Shown piece after piece: positions 1 to 7,654 of a stretch of DNA of 28,949 bases (position 1 is its first letter; every line of letters begins with the position of its first letter). The notes beneath the pieces are model-generated. The model saw nothing but the letters and a program-made list of their open reading frames with translations, was not told where the DNA came from and made no database searches. The position numbers and the translations under genes are program-made. This DNA is from Deltaproteobacteria bacterium (GTDB taxonomy: Bacteria > Desulfobacterota > DSM-4660 > Desulfatiglandales > HGW-15): positions 1 through 28,949 of the forward strand of contig JAFDHB010000025.1 in assembly GCA_019308985.1 (NCBI GenBank), in the 5' to 3' direction.

Positions 1-112
1 GGGCAACCAGTGGAACTGAAGACCCCTTGGAGATGACGAGGTTGATAGGCCGGGTGTGTAAGTGCGGTAACGCATTGAGCTAACCGGTACTAATAGGTCG
101 TGCGGCTTGGCC
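1..112 (+). rRNA. rrl: 23S rRNA, 3' end (partial)
   Basis: The first ~112 bases match the conserved 3' terminal part of bacterial 23S rRNA, including the near-universal CTAACCGGTACTAATAGGTC stretch at 80-99 followed by the closing GGCTTGGCC. The gene enters from outside the window, so only its tail is visible. A 5S gene follows about 75 bases later, the usual 23S-5S order of a bacterial rRNA operon. The exact mature 3' end is estimated. Confidence 0.95.
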
Positions 113-186
113 ATTTTTATCTGTCATTCTTATCTGTTCATCTTGGCCTCTGAAATGTTATCCCTGTATTCTGATTTTTTCAGTTT

Positions 187-302
<116 letters not shown>

Positions 303-313
303 AATCATTAAAG

Positions 314-343
314 AGCCCCTCGAAACCAGAGGGGTTTTTTTTT
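314..343 (+). terminator. Intrinsic terminator of the rRNA operon
   Basis: CCCCTC at 316-321 pairs perfectly with GAGGGG at 329-334 around a 7-nt loop and is followed by nine T residues. This is a typical rho-independent terminator and ends the rRNA transcript. Confidence 0.92.
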
Positions 344-428
344 CGCCATTTGCCATTTTGCTCCTTTGGCACTATTATAGGCGCGGCATCCGCTGAATCC
401 GAGCATATCGAGGACGGTGCTGCCACCC

Positions 429-620
429 ATGGATAGGATCAAGAATCTTTACGTCTACGTGATAAAGGGCAGGATCAGGGAACTTGAGGAGAATGGCCTG
501 GGTGAGTCTTTCATAGGGAACTGGGTGGAGGATGATTCATATTCTTTTCTCTTCTTTTCAGCGCCCTCTCGGGACAAGGTCACCGGGCTCATGAGGCCTG
601 GAGTCGGCACATGGAAGTGA
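429..620 (+). CDS. Short protein resembling the N-terminus of an L11 methyltransferase-like protein; probable gene remnant
   Basis: This is a 63-residue protein from ATG 429; a GTG at 417 in the same frame is an alternative start. The run LGESFIGNW followed by SFLFFSAPS resembles, from memory, the N-terminal domain of deltaproteobacterial PrmA-like ribosomal protein L11 methyltransferases. These normally continue for about 200 more residues into a SAM-binding Rossmann domain. Here the frame stops after about 60 residues and no methyltransferase motif follows in any frame before the thioesterase gene at 664. I therefore read it as a truncated relic, though a genuine small protein cannot be excluded. 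The neighbouring frame stays open to 667 (TGA overlapping the next ATG) but carries nothing recognisable. Confidence 0.45.
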   Translation: MDRIKNLYVYVIKGRIRELEENGLGESFIGNWVEDDSYSFLFFSAPSRDKVTGLMRPGVGTWK

Positions 621-663
621 GGAGAATCTTGGAGACAGCGAAAGGGATAGGGGAACGCGTAAC

Positions 664-1149
664 ATGAATCGACTACAGATCCCCAAGCTTGAGGGACATC
701 ATTGTTTTGCGTGCGGTACAGAGAATTCCAGAGGACTGAACCTATACTTTTACAGGGACGATGACTGGGTATGTTCTGATGTCGTCCTGGAGAAGTGGCA
801 CGAAGGGTGGGAGAACATGGCGCACGGCGGCATATTATCTACCCTCCTGGACGAGATCATGTCCTGGACGATCATTTACTTCAAGAGAATATTCTTCGTC
901 ACCAGGAAGATGGAGGTGAGGTACCTCAAGCCCGTCGTTATTGGAGAGCCCTTGAGCGTACGGGGCAGAATCTCCGAGGAGCGCCCTCCTAGGATCACAG
1001 CTAGAGCGGAGATTCTGAATGATAGTGGCTCGGTGCTGGTGAAGGGAATGGGGGAGTTCGTGGAGATCCCGGAAGATAGGCTCCAAGCAGTCCCTGAGGC
1101 GCTTAAGAAAGACATGAAAGCACTATTCGATCGTATGCCGCCTCTATAG
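664..1149 (+). CDS. PaaI-family hotdog-fold thioesterase
   Basis: This is a 161-residue single-domain hotdog protein. The N-terminal segment HHCFACGTENSRGLNLYF is typical of PaaI/4HBT-like thioesterases with a Cys pair. The motif MAHGGILSTLLDEIM (about residues 52-66) is the family's active-site helix, where the Asp/Glu at its end acts on the acyl-CoA thioester. Expected role: cytosolic hydrolysis of an acyl-CoA or acyl-ACP; the substrate cannot be told from sequence. The ATG at 664 is supported by an AGGGGAA ribosome-binding site about 8 nt upstream. Length is normal for the family. It stands alone on the + strand between the prmA-like fragment and a palindromic repeat, so context gives no pathway. 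Confidence 0.85.
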   Translation: MNRLQIPKLEGHHCFACGTENSRGLNLYFYRDDDWVCSDVVLEKWHEGWENMAHGGILSTLLDEIMSWTIIYFKRIFFVTRKMEVRYLKPVVIGEPLSVRGRISEERPPRITARAEILNDSGSVLVKGMGEFVEIPEDRLQAVPEALKKDMKALFDRMPPL

Positions 1150-1151
1150 TT

Positions 1152-1304
1152 GATGGCTTCGTAAAAAGTCCAATTTCTGCGTTGCGCTTCATCTCATTGT
1201 GATTGCGGCGTACGCTAAGTACGCCTCATCAGACGAGATTCGCGCGCCTTGAACTTGAAGCTTTTTACTTTGCCATCTCAACTTTGATTTTTTACGAATT
1301 CATC
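1152..1304. repeat. Palindromic dispersed repeat (MITE/REP-like)
   Basis: The block can fold almost completely on itself. The left arm begins GATGGCTTCGTAAAAAG at 1152. The inner right arm ends CTTTTTACTTTGCCATC at 1277. The centre is a perfect 7-bp stem GGCGTAC/GTACGCC at 1207-1225 around a 5-nt loop. A second copy of the terminal sequence (TTTTTTACGAATTCATC) lies at 1288-1304. No transposase is present. The terminal string resembles a dispersed element I remember from deltaproteobacterial genomes; copy number cannot be checked here. Confidence 0.7.
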
Positions 1305-1404
1305 ATAGGTCAACGAGAATGTCTGGACGAGGCCAAGTTCCCTTCGACTAGGTATGGGTTGCAGTGGCGGTTTCAAGGTTTGAGTAGGAGTGAGTGGGAC
1401 TGTT

Positions 1405-2037
1405 ATGGGTGAAGAACGCTTATTCATCAATTCTGGTAGCTTGAAAATAGAGGCCCTTTTAGACAAGAAGCCCGGCGAAAAGGGTGTTGTCATAACTCAC
1501 CCGCACCCCTTGTTCGGAGGTGAAATGGAAAACAACGTCGTAAAGGCCATTGTTCAGGCCTTCGGTGAGATGGGATACACCACCCTGAGGTTCAACTTCA
1601 GAGGGGTAGGGGGAAGCGAGGGAAGCTACGACGAGGGTTGCGGGGAGCAGGATGACGTGGCTGCCGCCCTGGGGTTTCTCGCCGGTATTGGGAAGACGCA
1701 CCTTTACCTGGCCGGTTATTCCTTTGGGGCCTGGGTCAATTTCCTCGGGTTGAGCAAATACAGAGAGATCTGCGGGCTTGTCATGGTGGCGCCTCCTGTA
1801 GGATTGCTGGACTTTGGAATCGCCGGCCCTGTCTCCAAGGTCAAGCTAGTGATCACAGGCAGCAAAGATGATATCGCGGAATTCCGTGCCGTGCAGGAGA
1901 AGGTCAAGGCCTGGAACCCTGAGGCGGTTTTCAGGGTCGTAGAGGGAGCGGACCATTTCTATTGGGGCAAGGCCCATGGAATAAGAGAGATCATAAAGGA
2001 GCACCTCAAAATTGAAGAGATACAAATCCAGTGTTGA
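1405..2037 (+). CDS. Alpha/beta hydrolase family protein
   Basis: This is a 210-residue serine-hydrolase-fold protein. The early HPHP motif followed by LFGGEMENNVV is the hallmark of a small dienelactone-hydrolase-like family. Next comes the oxyanion/strand region LRFNFRGVGGSEG. The nucleophile elbow is GYSFGA (Ser at about residue 106). A late GADHFYWG supplies the catalytic His and a TGSKDD segment the likely acid. It is cytosolic, with no signal peptide; the substrate is unknown. I prefer ATG 1405, but a GTG at 1390 in frame would add five residues. Its last 26 bases overlap the next gene's TTG start, so the two are probably co-transcribed, although a functional link with a periplasmic protease is not obvious. 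Confidence 0.85.
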   Translation: MGEERLFINSGSLKIEALLDKKPGEKGVVITHPHPLFGGEMENNVVKAIVQAFGEMGYTTLRFNFRGVGGSEGSYDEGCGEQDDVAAALGFLAGIGKTHLYLAGYSFGAWVNFLGLSKYREICGLVMVAPPVGLLDFGIAGPVSKVKLVITGSKDDIAEFRAVQEKVKAWNPEAVFRVVEGADHFYWGKAHGIREIIKEHLKIEEIQIQC

Positions 2038-3412
2038 AGCAAGGATCCCTTGCAAGGCGATCGTCCTGTTCCTTGCGCTGTTTTTCATCATGTTGATTAC
2101 CCCTGTCGTCGAGAGGGAAGCAAACAGCGCCTCGAGGCGGACCGCGGTAGTAGAAGCGGTCGAACGCGCCAGCCCCGCAGTCGTGAACATCAGCACAATC
2201 GTGAGAGAGACAGTGGGACCTGTGTTTCCCTTTTCCGGCGAGGAGTTTTTCAGGGACTTCTTTCCGGAATTTTTTACCAGGGAATATGCCCATACCAGCC
2301 TGGGCTCCGGTGTAATAATAGACGGACGCAAGGGCTATATCCTCACAAACCATCATGTTGTGGAGAAGGCAACGGAAATAAAGGTTATTACGGCAGCCAA
2401 GAAGGAGTTTAAGGCCAAGATCATCGGCACGGATCCAAGATCGGATCTGGCGGTGCTCAAGATCGATCCGGCGGAACCGCTCCCCGAGCTCAAGATGGGC
2501 GATTCAGACGATCTGATGATAGGGGAGACCGTGATTGCCATAGGAAATCCCTTCGGCCTTTCCCATACCGTTACAACCGGAGTCGTAAGCGCCTTGGACA
2601 GATCCGTACGGACAGGAGATCAGGTGTATAGGCACTTCATCCAGACGGACGCATCAATCAATCCCGGGAATAGTGGGGGACCTTTGCTGAACATCCTGGG
2701 GGAACTCGTCGGGATAAACACGGCAATCTACCAGAAGGCGCAGGGAATAGGTTTTGCCATTCCCATTAACAAGGCCAAGAGGATAGTACGGGAACTGCTC
2801 AGGAGCGGAGAAGTCAGATTCCCCTGGCTGGGTATAGAGGTGCAGGATATGTCCCCCCAACTCAAGGCCTATTTCGGCCTTGAGGATCTGGCTTCGGGTG
2901 TTCTTGTGAGTGACGTTCATGCCGGTGGGCCTGGAGCCAAAGCAGGGATCAGAAGGGGAGATATCCTCCTGGATCTGGAAGGTATTTTACTCACTTCTTC
3001 GTCCTCTTACCATGACGCGCTTGCAGAATACACGCCCAGCGACAGGATCAAGATCACGCTCTTGAGAAACAAGAAGAGGCTACAGGTGGTTGTTCAGGCG
3101 ATGGCCTTTCCTCCTGAGCTGGCACTGGAGCTTGTGTATCGGCGTTTGGGTATCGAGGTAGGGGAAATGGACCCAAATGCCTTGAAAGAATACAGACTTG
3201 AAGGGGGTGTCATTATAAGGGGCGTTCATAGAGGCTCTGAGGCAGCCCGTATCGGGCTCAAGAGGGGGGACATAATACTGGGGGTCAATGACATCCCGAC
3301 CGCTGACATAGAGAAATTCAAGGAGGCAATCAGCAGGTACCATCACTTACCGGCCGTGACACTACTAGTGAGAAGGGGCCCTTACGGGTATTCCATAACC
3401 CTGCCCTTTTAA
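2012..3412 (+). CDS. HtrA/DegP-type periplasmic serine protease (trypsin-like domain plus two PDZ domains)
   Basis: This 466-residue protein begins with a positively charged start and a hydrophobic helix (about residues 15-32), a Sec signal or membrane anchor. The trypsin-like domain (about 45-265) carries the complete triad: His115 in TNHHVV, Asp145 in RSDLAVLKID, and Ser221 in NPGNSGGPL. Two PDZ domains follow (about 270-365 and 375-466), each with the expected GIRRGDILL or GLKRGDIIL motif. The family degrades or refolds damaged envelope proteins. The TTG at 2012 is the only start that keeps the signal helix intact with a charged N-terminus; it overlaps the upstream hydrolase by 26 bases. 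The next genes are convergent. Degradative rather than regulatory (DegS-like) use is suggested by the two PDZ domains. Confidence 0.92.
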   Translation: MKRYKSSVEARIPCKAIVLFLALFFIMLITPVVEREANSASRRTAVVEAVERASPAVVNISTIVRETVGPVFPFSGEEFFRDFFPEFFTREYAHTSLGSGVIIDGRKGYILTNHHVVEKATEIKVITAAKKEFKAKIIGTDPRSDLAVLKIDPAEPLPELKMGDSDDLMIGETVIAIGNPFGLSHTVTTGVVSALDRSVRTGDQVYRHFIQTDASINPGNSGGPLLNILGELVGINTAIYQKAQGIGFAIPINKAKRIVRELLRSGEVRFPWLGIEVQDMSPQLKAYFGLEDLASGVLVSDVHAGGPGAKAGIRRGDILLDLEGILLTSSSSYHDALAEYTPSDRIKITLLRNKKRLQVVVQAMAFPPELALELVYRRLGIEVGEMDPNALKEYRLEGGVIIRGVHRGSEAARIGLKRGDIILGVNDIPTADIEKFKEAISRYHHLPAVTLLVRRGPYGYSITLPF

Positions 3413-3444
3413 CCTATGAACTGAGACTTTTACGGGGTTAGGGG

Positions 3445-4299
3445 CTAAGAAAGGGAGCCCTCTTCCAGCCTTTCCCTGAGGTATTGGACCGCATTTCTGA
3501 ATATGGCGCCCCCTTTGCCCTCATAAGATTCGATTTTCCCTCCCTTTCGCTTGAGGCTCTCTCTTCCTATTGTCCAGTCCGGGTGGTTTGTATAATGGTT
3601 GAAGGCCTCGGGATGGGGCATGAGCCCGAAAATTCTCCCTGTAGGATCGCAGATCCCTGCTATATCGTACAGGGAACCGTTGGGATTGAAGGACCATCCC
3701 CCTTTTGCCAGGCCGCCGTTTTCATCCGCGTACTGCATTACCACCTGGTTGCCGGAGAAAAGGCGTTCAATGTCCGCCTCGGCAGCATAGAATTTCCATT
3801 CGCCGTGCCTCACAGGGAGATCCAGTTGGGTGATCCCCCTGGTGAATACACAAGGGGAAGAAGGGTTTACCTTTAGTCTTACCCAAGTGTCGATGAAATT
3901 GCCCGAGTCGTTATGAATCAGGGCTATTCTCCGAGCCCTGTAATCGCCGTCAAAACCAGGGAGGAGACCGATGTTTACCAGGCACTGAAAACCGTTGCAT
4001 ATGCCGATAATAAGTTTTCCGGACACGATAAACTCGTCTAACGATTCGCCCAGATTGTATTTTATCTTGGATGCGAACAACACTCCCGCGCCGTGATCGT
4101 CTCCCCAACTGAAGCCTCCGCCGAAGACCAGAATATGGTAATCGTCGAGCCTGGGTCCCGTGTCGTATCTTTCTCCCCTGATTAACTCATTGATATGTAC
4201 CAAATGGGATTCGGCTCCCGCTATCCTCAGAGAGTAATCGGTCTCATAATCGCAATTGAGGCCGTAGCCCGTTAGAACCAGGGCTTTAACTGCGCTCAT
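3445..4299 (-). CDS. purQ: Phosphoribosylformylglycinamidine synthase subunit PurQ (glutamine amidotransferase)
   Basis: This is a class-I glutamine amidotransferase of 284 residues that supplies ammonia from glutamine for the fourth step of de novo purine synthesis (FGAR to FGAM). The nucleophile elbow GICNGFQCL carries the catalytic Cys (about residue 101), and LMPHPEAF near the C-terminus supplies the His and Glu. The frame is open to 4326, but the ATG at 4297-4299 overlaps the purL stop as ATGA and starts the conserved strand MSAVKALVLTGYG, so I chose it. It is longer than Bacillus PurQ (about 227 residues), in line with versions paired with a large PurL. It is translationally coupled to purL; its 3' end is convergent with the protease gene. 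Confidence 0.93.
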   Translation of the reverse strand: MSAVKALVLTGYGLNCDYETDYSLRIAGAESHLVHINELIRGERYDTGPRLDDYHILVFGGGFSWGDDHGAGVLFASKIKYNLGESLDEFIVSGKLIIGICNGFQCLVNIGLLPGFDGDYRARRIALIHNDSGNFIDTWVRLKVNPSSPCVFTRGITQLDLPVRHGEWKFYAAEADIERLFSGNQVVMQYADENGGLAKGGWSFNPNGSLYDIAGICDPTGRIFGLMPHPEAFNHYTNHPDWTIGRESLKRKGGKIESYEGKGGAIFRNAVQYLRERLEEGSLS

Positions 4300-7289
4300 A
4301 TCAGGTCTCCAAACGGTTTTTTCCAAGTCTCCTTCAGGGCAAGAATATCCTCCTCGATAATGGTCGAGCCGTCCCTGCCCATGATTTGGAAAAGGGGTGA
4401 CTCGCTGAGAGTCCCCACACAGGCGGCATTCGATCCTGCGAGAGCATTCTCAAACTCGGCCTGCTTTTTTGGGTCAATTGTCACTATGAACCGGCCGGCC
4501 GATTCTGAATACAGGATTTGTGTGTCCAGGAGGCCATCTTCAGTAGGAACCCTGTCCAGGTGTATCTCTGCCCCCAACTCCCCGCCCATGGCAACCAGCG
4601 CCAGGTGAACACCAAGGCCGCCCCTGGCTACGGCGTGGGCCGAAGAGACCAGGCCGTTCTTTATGGCCCTGGCGAGACCGAGGTAAAGGGGCCATACCTC
4701 TTCAACACTCACCCTCGGCACATTGAGCCCAACCTCGCCCATGAGCTGGTAGTATTCACTTGCTCCAAGCTCATTCCTGGTCTTTCCGATGACATAAATC
4801 AGGTCGCCGGGGAATTTTGCGTCCATAGTGATACACAGGTCGATATTCTCCACGATGCTGGAAGCGGTAAACAGTAGTGTCGGCAACCCTGATACTCTGC
4901 GCCTTTCACCGAAAGGCCCCTCCAGGTCGCCGTCAACGTACATACTGTCCTTGCCTGAAAGCAAGGGTATCTTGAATGCCAAACAGTAATCTTTCAGTGC
5001 CCAGTTGGCCCTTACCAATTGAGCGGCCTTGTATTTGCCGTCGGGGTTACGATCAAGGTCGTATTGGATGGTGGGCCAGCAAAAGTTGTCAACGCCACCT
5101 ATGTGATCCGGGCTCGCACCCACAGCAATGATCTTTCTCACCGCCTCGTCAATGGTTGCCGCGGTCATATGATAAGTGTCAATCTGTGAATAGAAGGGGA
5201 TCATCGCCTGAGTAACCGCGATCCCTCTTGGACGATTCAAGATGGGGCGCACGACCACCGCGTCGCTGGGAACATCCCTCTTCTTGCCGACGAGGGGTTT
5301 GACCACGCTCCCACCCTGGACCTCGTGATCGTATTGCCTGGAAATCCAGTTCTTGGAACATATGTTTGGCCTTGCAAGCATGGTCTTGAGCAGGGTTGTT
5401 TGTTTTCTAGGTTCGCTCAGGACCGGTTCTCGCAGGCCTCTGAATTCTGGAGGGATCCACTCTGCCTCAAATTCCCACGGGGGAAATTCCGATTCCAAGA
5501 AGTCAACTCTGACCAGGGCACAGGTGCGACCCTTGTAATCCAGCCTCACATACCCCGAGTCATTGTACTCACCGATGACCGTGCTCTCCACCGCGTGCTT
5601 GGCAGACAGCTCCATAAACCGGTTCAAATGCTCGGGTTTTACTGCGATGGTCATCCGTTCCTGGGATTCACTGACCCAAATTTCCCATTGGTCGAGCCCT
5701 TGGTATTTCAGGGGGACCTTGTCCAGGTCTACCCTGCACCCGTTACTGAATCGGGCAGATTCACCTACGGAAGAGGATAGGCCACCACCTCCGTTATCAG
5801 TGATAAAAGTTATAAGACCTTGGTCTCTCGCCTCCAAGAGGAAGTCATGCATCTTTTTCTGGGTATAGGGATCACCTATTTGCACATGTCCGGCCGGGGT
5901 ATGTTCCGAGTATGTTTCCGAGGCCGCGGTTACGCCGTGGATTCCGTCCTTTCCGACTCTTCCCCCCGACATGATAATGAGATCACCGGGGTGTGTAGTC
6001 TTGAGATGGGATGATTCCTTGCCAACCCTAGCAGGCATGATCCCCATGGCCGCAACGAATACCAGGCATTTGCCCATATAACTGTCATCGAAGAGCACCT
6101 GCCCATAGGGCGTCGGGACACCGCTCTTATTACCCCCATCTCTCACTCCTTCGATAACGCCGTCCAATAGCCTCCTAGGATGGAGATGAGGTCTGAGCGG
6201 CCCGTCGTAGTCCCTATGGCCCACGCAGTAGCCGAAAGTTCCGAGGAGCAATTTTGCCCCTTTTCCTGTCCCCATGGGGTCTCGATAGATGCCGACTATC
6301 CCGGTAAGGGCTCCACCGTATGCCTCTATGTTGGATGGACTGTTGTGAGTTTCCCCTGTAATGACGTAGTAATAGTCATCGTCGAATCTGGCCACTCCTG
6401 CATTATCCCAGAGCACGGAGACCACCCAATCCTTTTCCTCTTTGATCCGCAGTGTGGGAGATTCGATACACGTCTTGAAAAGGTTTTCTACTATTACTTC
6501 TTCTCCAGTAAAAACATCCCGGTATTTGAAGGTGCCCTTGAAAGTGTTATGATTGCAATGGTCGCTGCGGGCCTGGGAGATATACTCCAGTTCTACATCC
6601 GTGGGCAGGGAGAGACCGTACTTGGCCCTCTCTTCGAGGATATCCTGTCGCAGGAAATATTGTCGTATGACAGGAATATCCATTTCTTGCAAGGCCAGAT
6701 TTCTTTCCAGGGATATTTTTTTGAGTGTTTCATCGCTGTCGATTGCAATAGTGTTTACATGGGGTTCATGGTCCAATAGGACCTTGGGGACAATGAAGCC
6801 GATACCTTCGCGCGGGTTCCAGCCCCGCCTTGAGTATATTCTCCATTCCTGTATAATATCGTTCGCTAGAATCTCCTTGGCAATGGTTTCCACATGTTCT
6901 TTGGTTAGCTCCCCTGAGATAGCAAAGAGCTTGGAGGTGTAGACCGACTCATGGGCCTTGAAGGATATTCTCAACAGGTCTTCGATGGCTTCCACCGCAG
7001 TGCTCCCGGCAGTGTCCCTTACGCCGGGCCTTAGACCCACCCAGATGAGCCAGTCAAAGTCCTTCGCAATTGGGGAAAAAGATGATTCCTCGGTCACCGG
7101 ATTGGTGAAAATCTGAGTGCGGATCGTCTCGAGCTCACCAGGGGCGAGTTCAGCATCGATTGTGAGGGCTCTGATGACGCGGATTTCTTCGATTCGAAAG
7201 CCGAAGTACTCCCTGGCCTTTCTCTTGACACCCTCGCCTTCGGCATCAACCAGGTCTTTTTTCAGCGTGATTTCCAGTCTGGCAACCAT
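4296..7289 (-). CDS. purL: Phosphoribosylformylglycinamidine synthase subunit PurL with N-terminal PurS-like modules
   Basis: At 997 residues it is longer than small PurL (about 740) and shorter than the one-piece enterobacterial enzyme (about 1295, which includes the glutaminase). The core (about residue 200 onward) shows FGAM synthase signatures: SDHCNHNTFKG, GETHNSPSNIEAYGGALTG, GTGKGAKLL, and in the second half SGKDSM and a GGLGVHLA glycine-rich segment. The first ~160 residues look like two tandem PurS-type modules, one starting RLEITLKKDLVDAEG and one with WVGLRPGVRDTAGSTA. That would make a separate purS gene unnecessary. It performs ATP-dependent amidation of FGAR in the cytosol with ammonia from PurQ, whose start overlaps its stop. 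An AAAGG precedes the ATG at 7289. Confidence 0.93.
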   Translation of the reverse strand: MVARLEITLKKDLVDAEGEGVKRKAREYFGFRIEEIRVIRALTIDAELAPGELETIRTQIFTNPVTEESSFSPIAKDFDWLIWVGLRPGVRDTAGSTAVEAIEDLLRISFKAHESVYTSKLFAISGELTKEHVETIAKEILANDIIQEWRIYSRRGWNPREGIGFIVPKVLLDHEPHVNTIAIDSDETLKKISLERNLALQEMDIPVIRQYFLRQDILEERAKYGLSLPTDVELEYISQARSDHCNHNTFKGTFKYRDVFTGEEVIVENLFKTCIESPTLRIKEEKDWVVSVLWDNAGVARFDDDYYYVITGETHNSPSNIEAYGGALTGIVGIYRDPMGTGKGAKLLLGTFGYCVGHRDYDGPLRPHLHPRRLLDGVIEGVRDGGNKSGVPTPYGQVLFDDSYMGKCLVFVAAMGIMPARVGKESSHLKTTHPGDLIIMSGGRVGKDGIHGVTAASETYSEHTPAGHVQIGDPYTQKKMHDFLLEARDQGLITFITDNGGGGLSSSVGESARFSNGCRVDLDKVPLKYQGLDQWEIWVSESQERMTIAVKPEHLNRFMELSAKHAVESTVIGEYNDSGYVRLDYKGRTCALVRVDFLESEFPPWEFEAEWIPPEFRGLREPVLSEPRKQTTLLKTMLARPNICSKNWISRQYDHEVQGGSVVKPLVGKKRDVPSDAVVVRPILNRPRGIAVTQAMIPFYSQIDTYHMTAATIDEAVRKIIAVGASPDHIGGVDNFCWPTIQYDLDRNPDGKYKAAQLVRANWALKDYCLAFKIPLLSGKDSMYVDGDLEGPFGERRRVSGLPTLLFTASSIVENIDLCITMDAKFPGDLIYVIGKTRNELGASEYYQLMGEVGLNVPRVSVEEVWPLYLGLARAIKNGLVSSAHAVARGGLGVHLALVAMGGELGAEIHLDRVPTEDGLLDTQILYSESAGRFIVTIDPKKQAEFENALAGSNAACVGTLSESPLFQIMGRDGSTIIEEDILALKETWKKPFGDLI

Positions 7290-7654
7290 TACATCAGCCT
7301 TTGTTTTTTCACCAAATTTTGATATGCTGGTATTAAAATTGCCGTTACCGGCCGGGAATCGAGTTACAAAGTCTAAACGAAACGGGCACTGTAGTCAACA
7401 GGCAAGCACCGGATCGGATGCCCTTGAAAAGGCGGTGACCGATGAATATATTGAAAGACAAGCGATCTGGAAAGGGTTCAGCAGAGGATGGAGAGTGACT
7501 TAGTGTCTATCTGAACCGAAGTCTCATTCCAGGGGCGTGCGTACCTTGATTGCCGCAGGGATACAGCATTTTCATTGGCAGGTTTTGAGTTCGCGGCTCG
7601 AGGGTGGGTCCTTTGGACCCGGCTTTCTAATCAATGTTTGAGGTAGAGGGAAAC
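7290..7654. promoter_or_regulatory. Divergent intergenic region between purL (-) and the ClpX-like gene (+)
   Basis: 365 bases without a supported gene. It must hold the promoters of purL-purQ and of the ATPase-heme cluster, but I do not see a confident -35/-10 pair. The clearest element is a perfect 6-bp hairpin GGGTCC-TTT-GGACCC at 7606-7620, about 35 bases before the ATPase start; without a T-run it is not an obvious terminator. An open frame crossing part of the region (7117-7503, +) begins inside purL on the opposite strand and is not credible as a gene. Confidence 0.5.

Noticed and set aside
6180..6779. 199-residue open frame on the + strand opposite purL
   Set aside because: It lies wholly antisense to the well-supported purL gene and shows no known motif; it is a by-product of purL codon composition.
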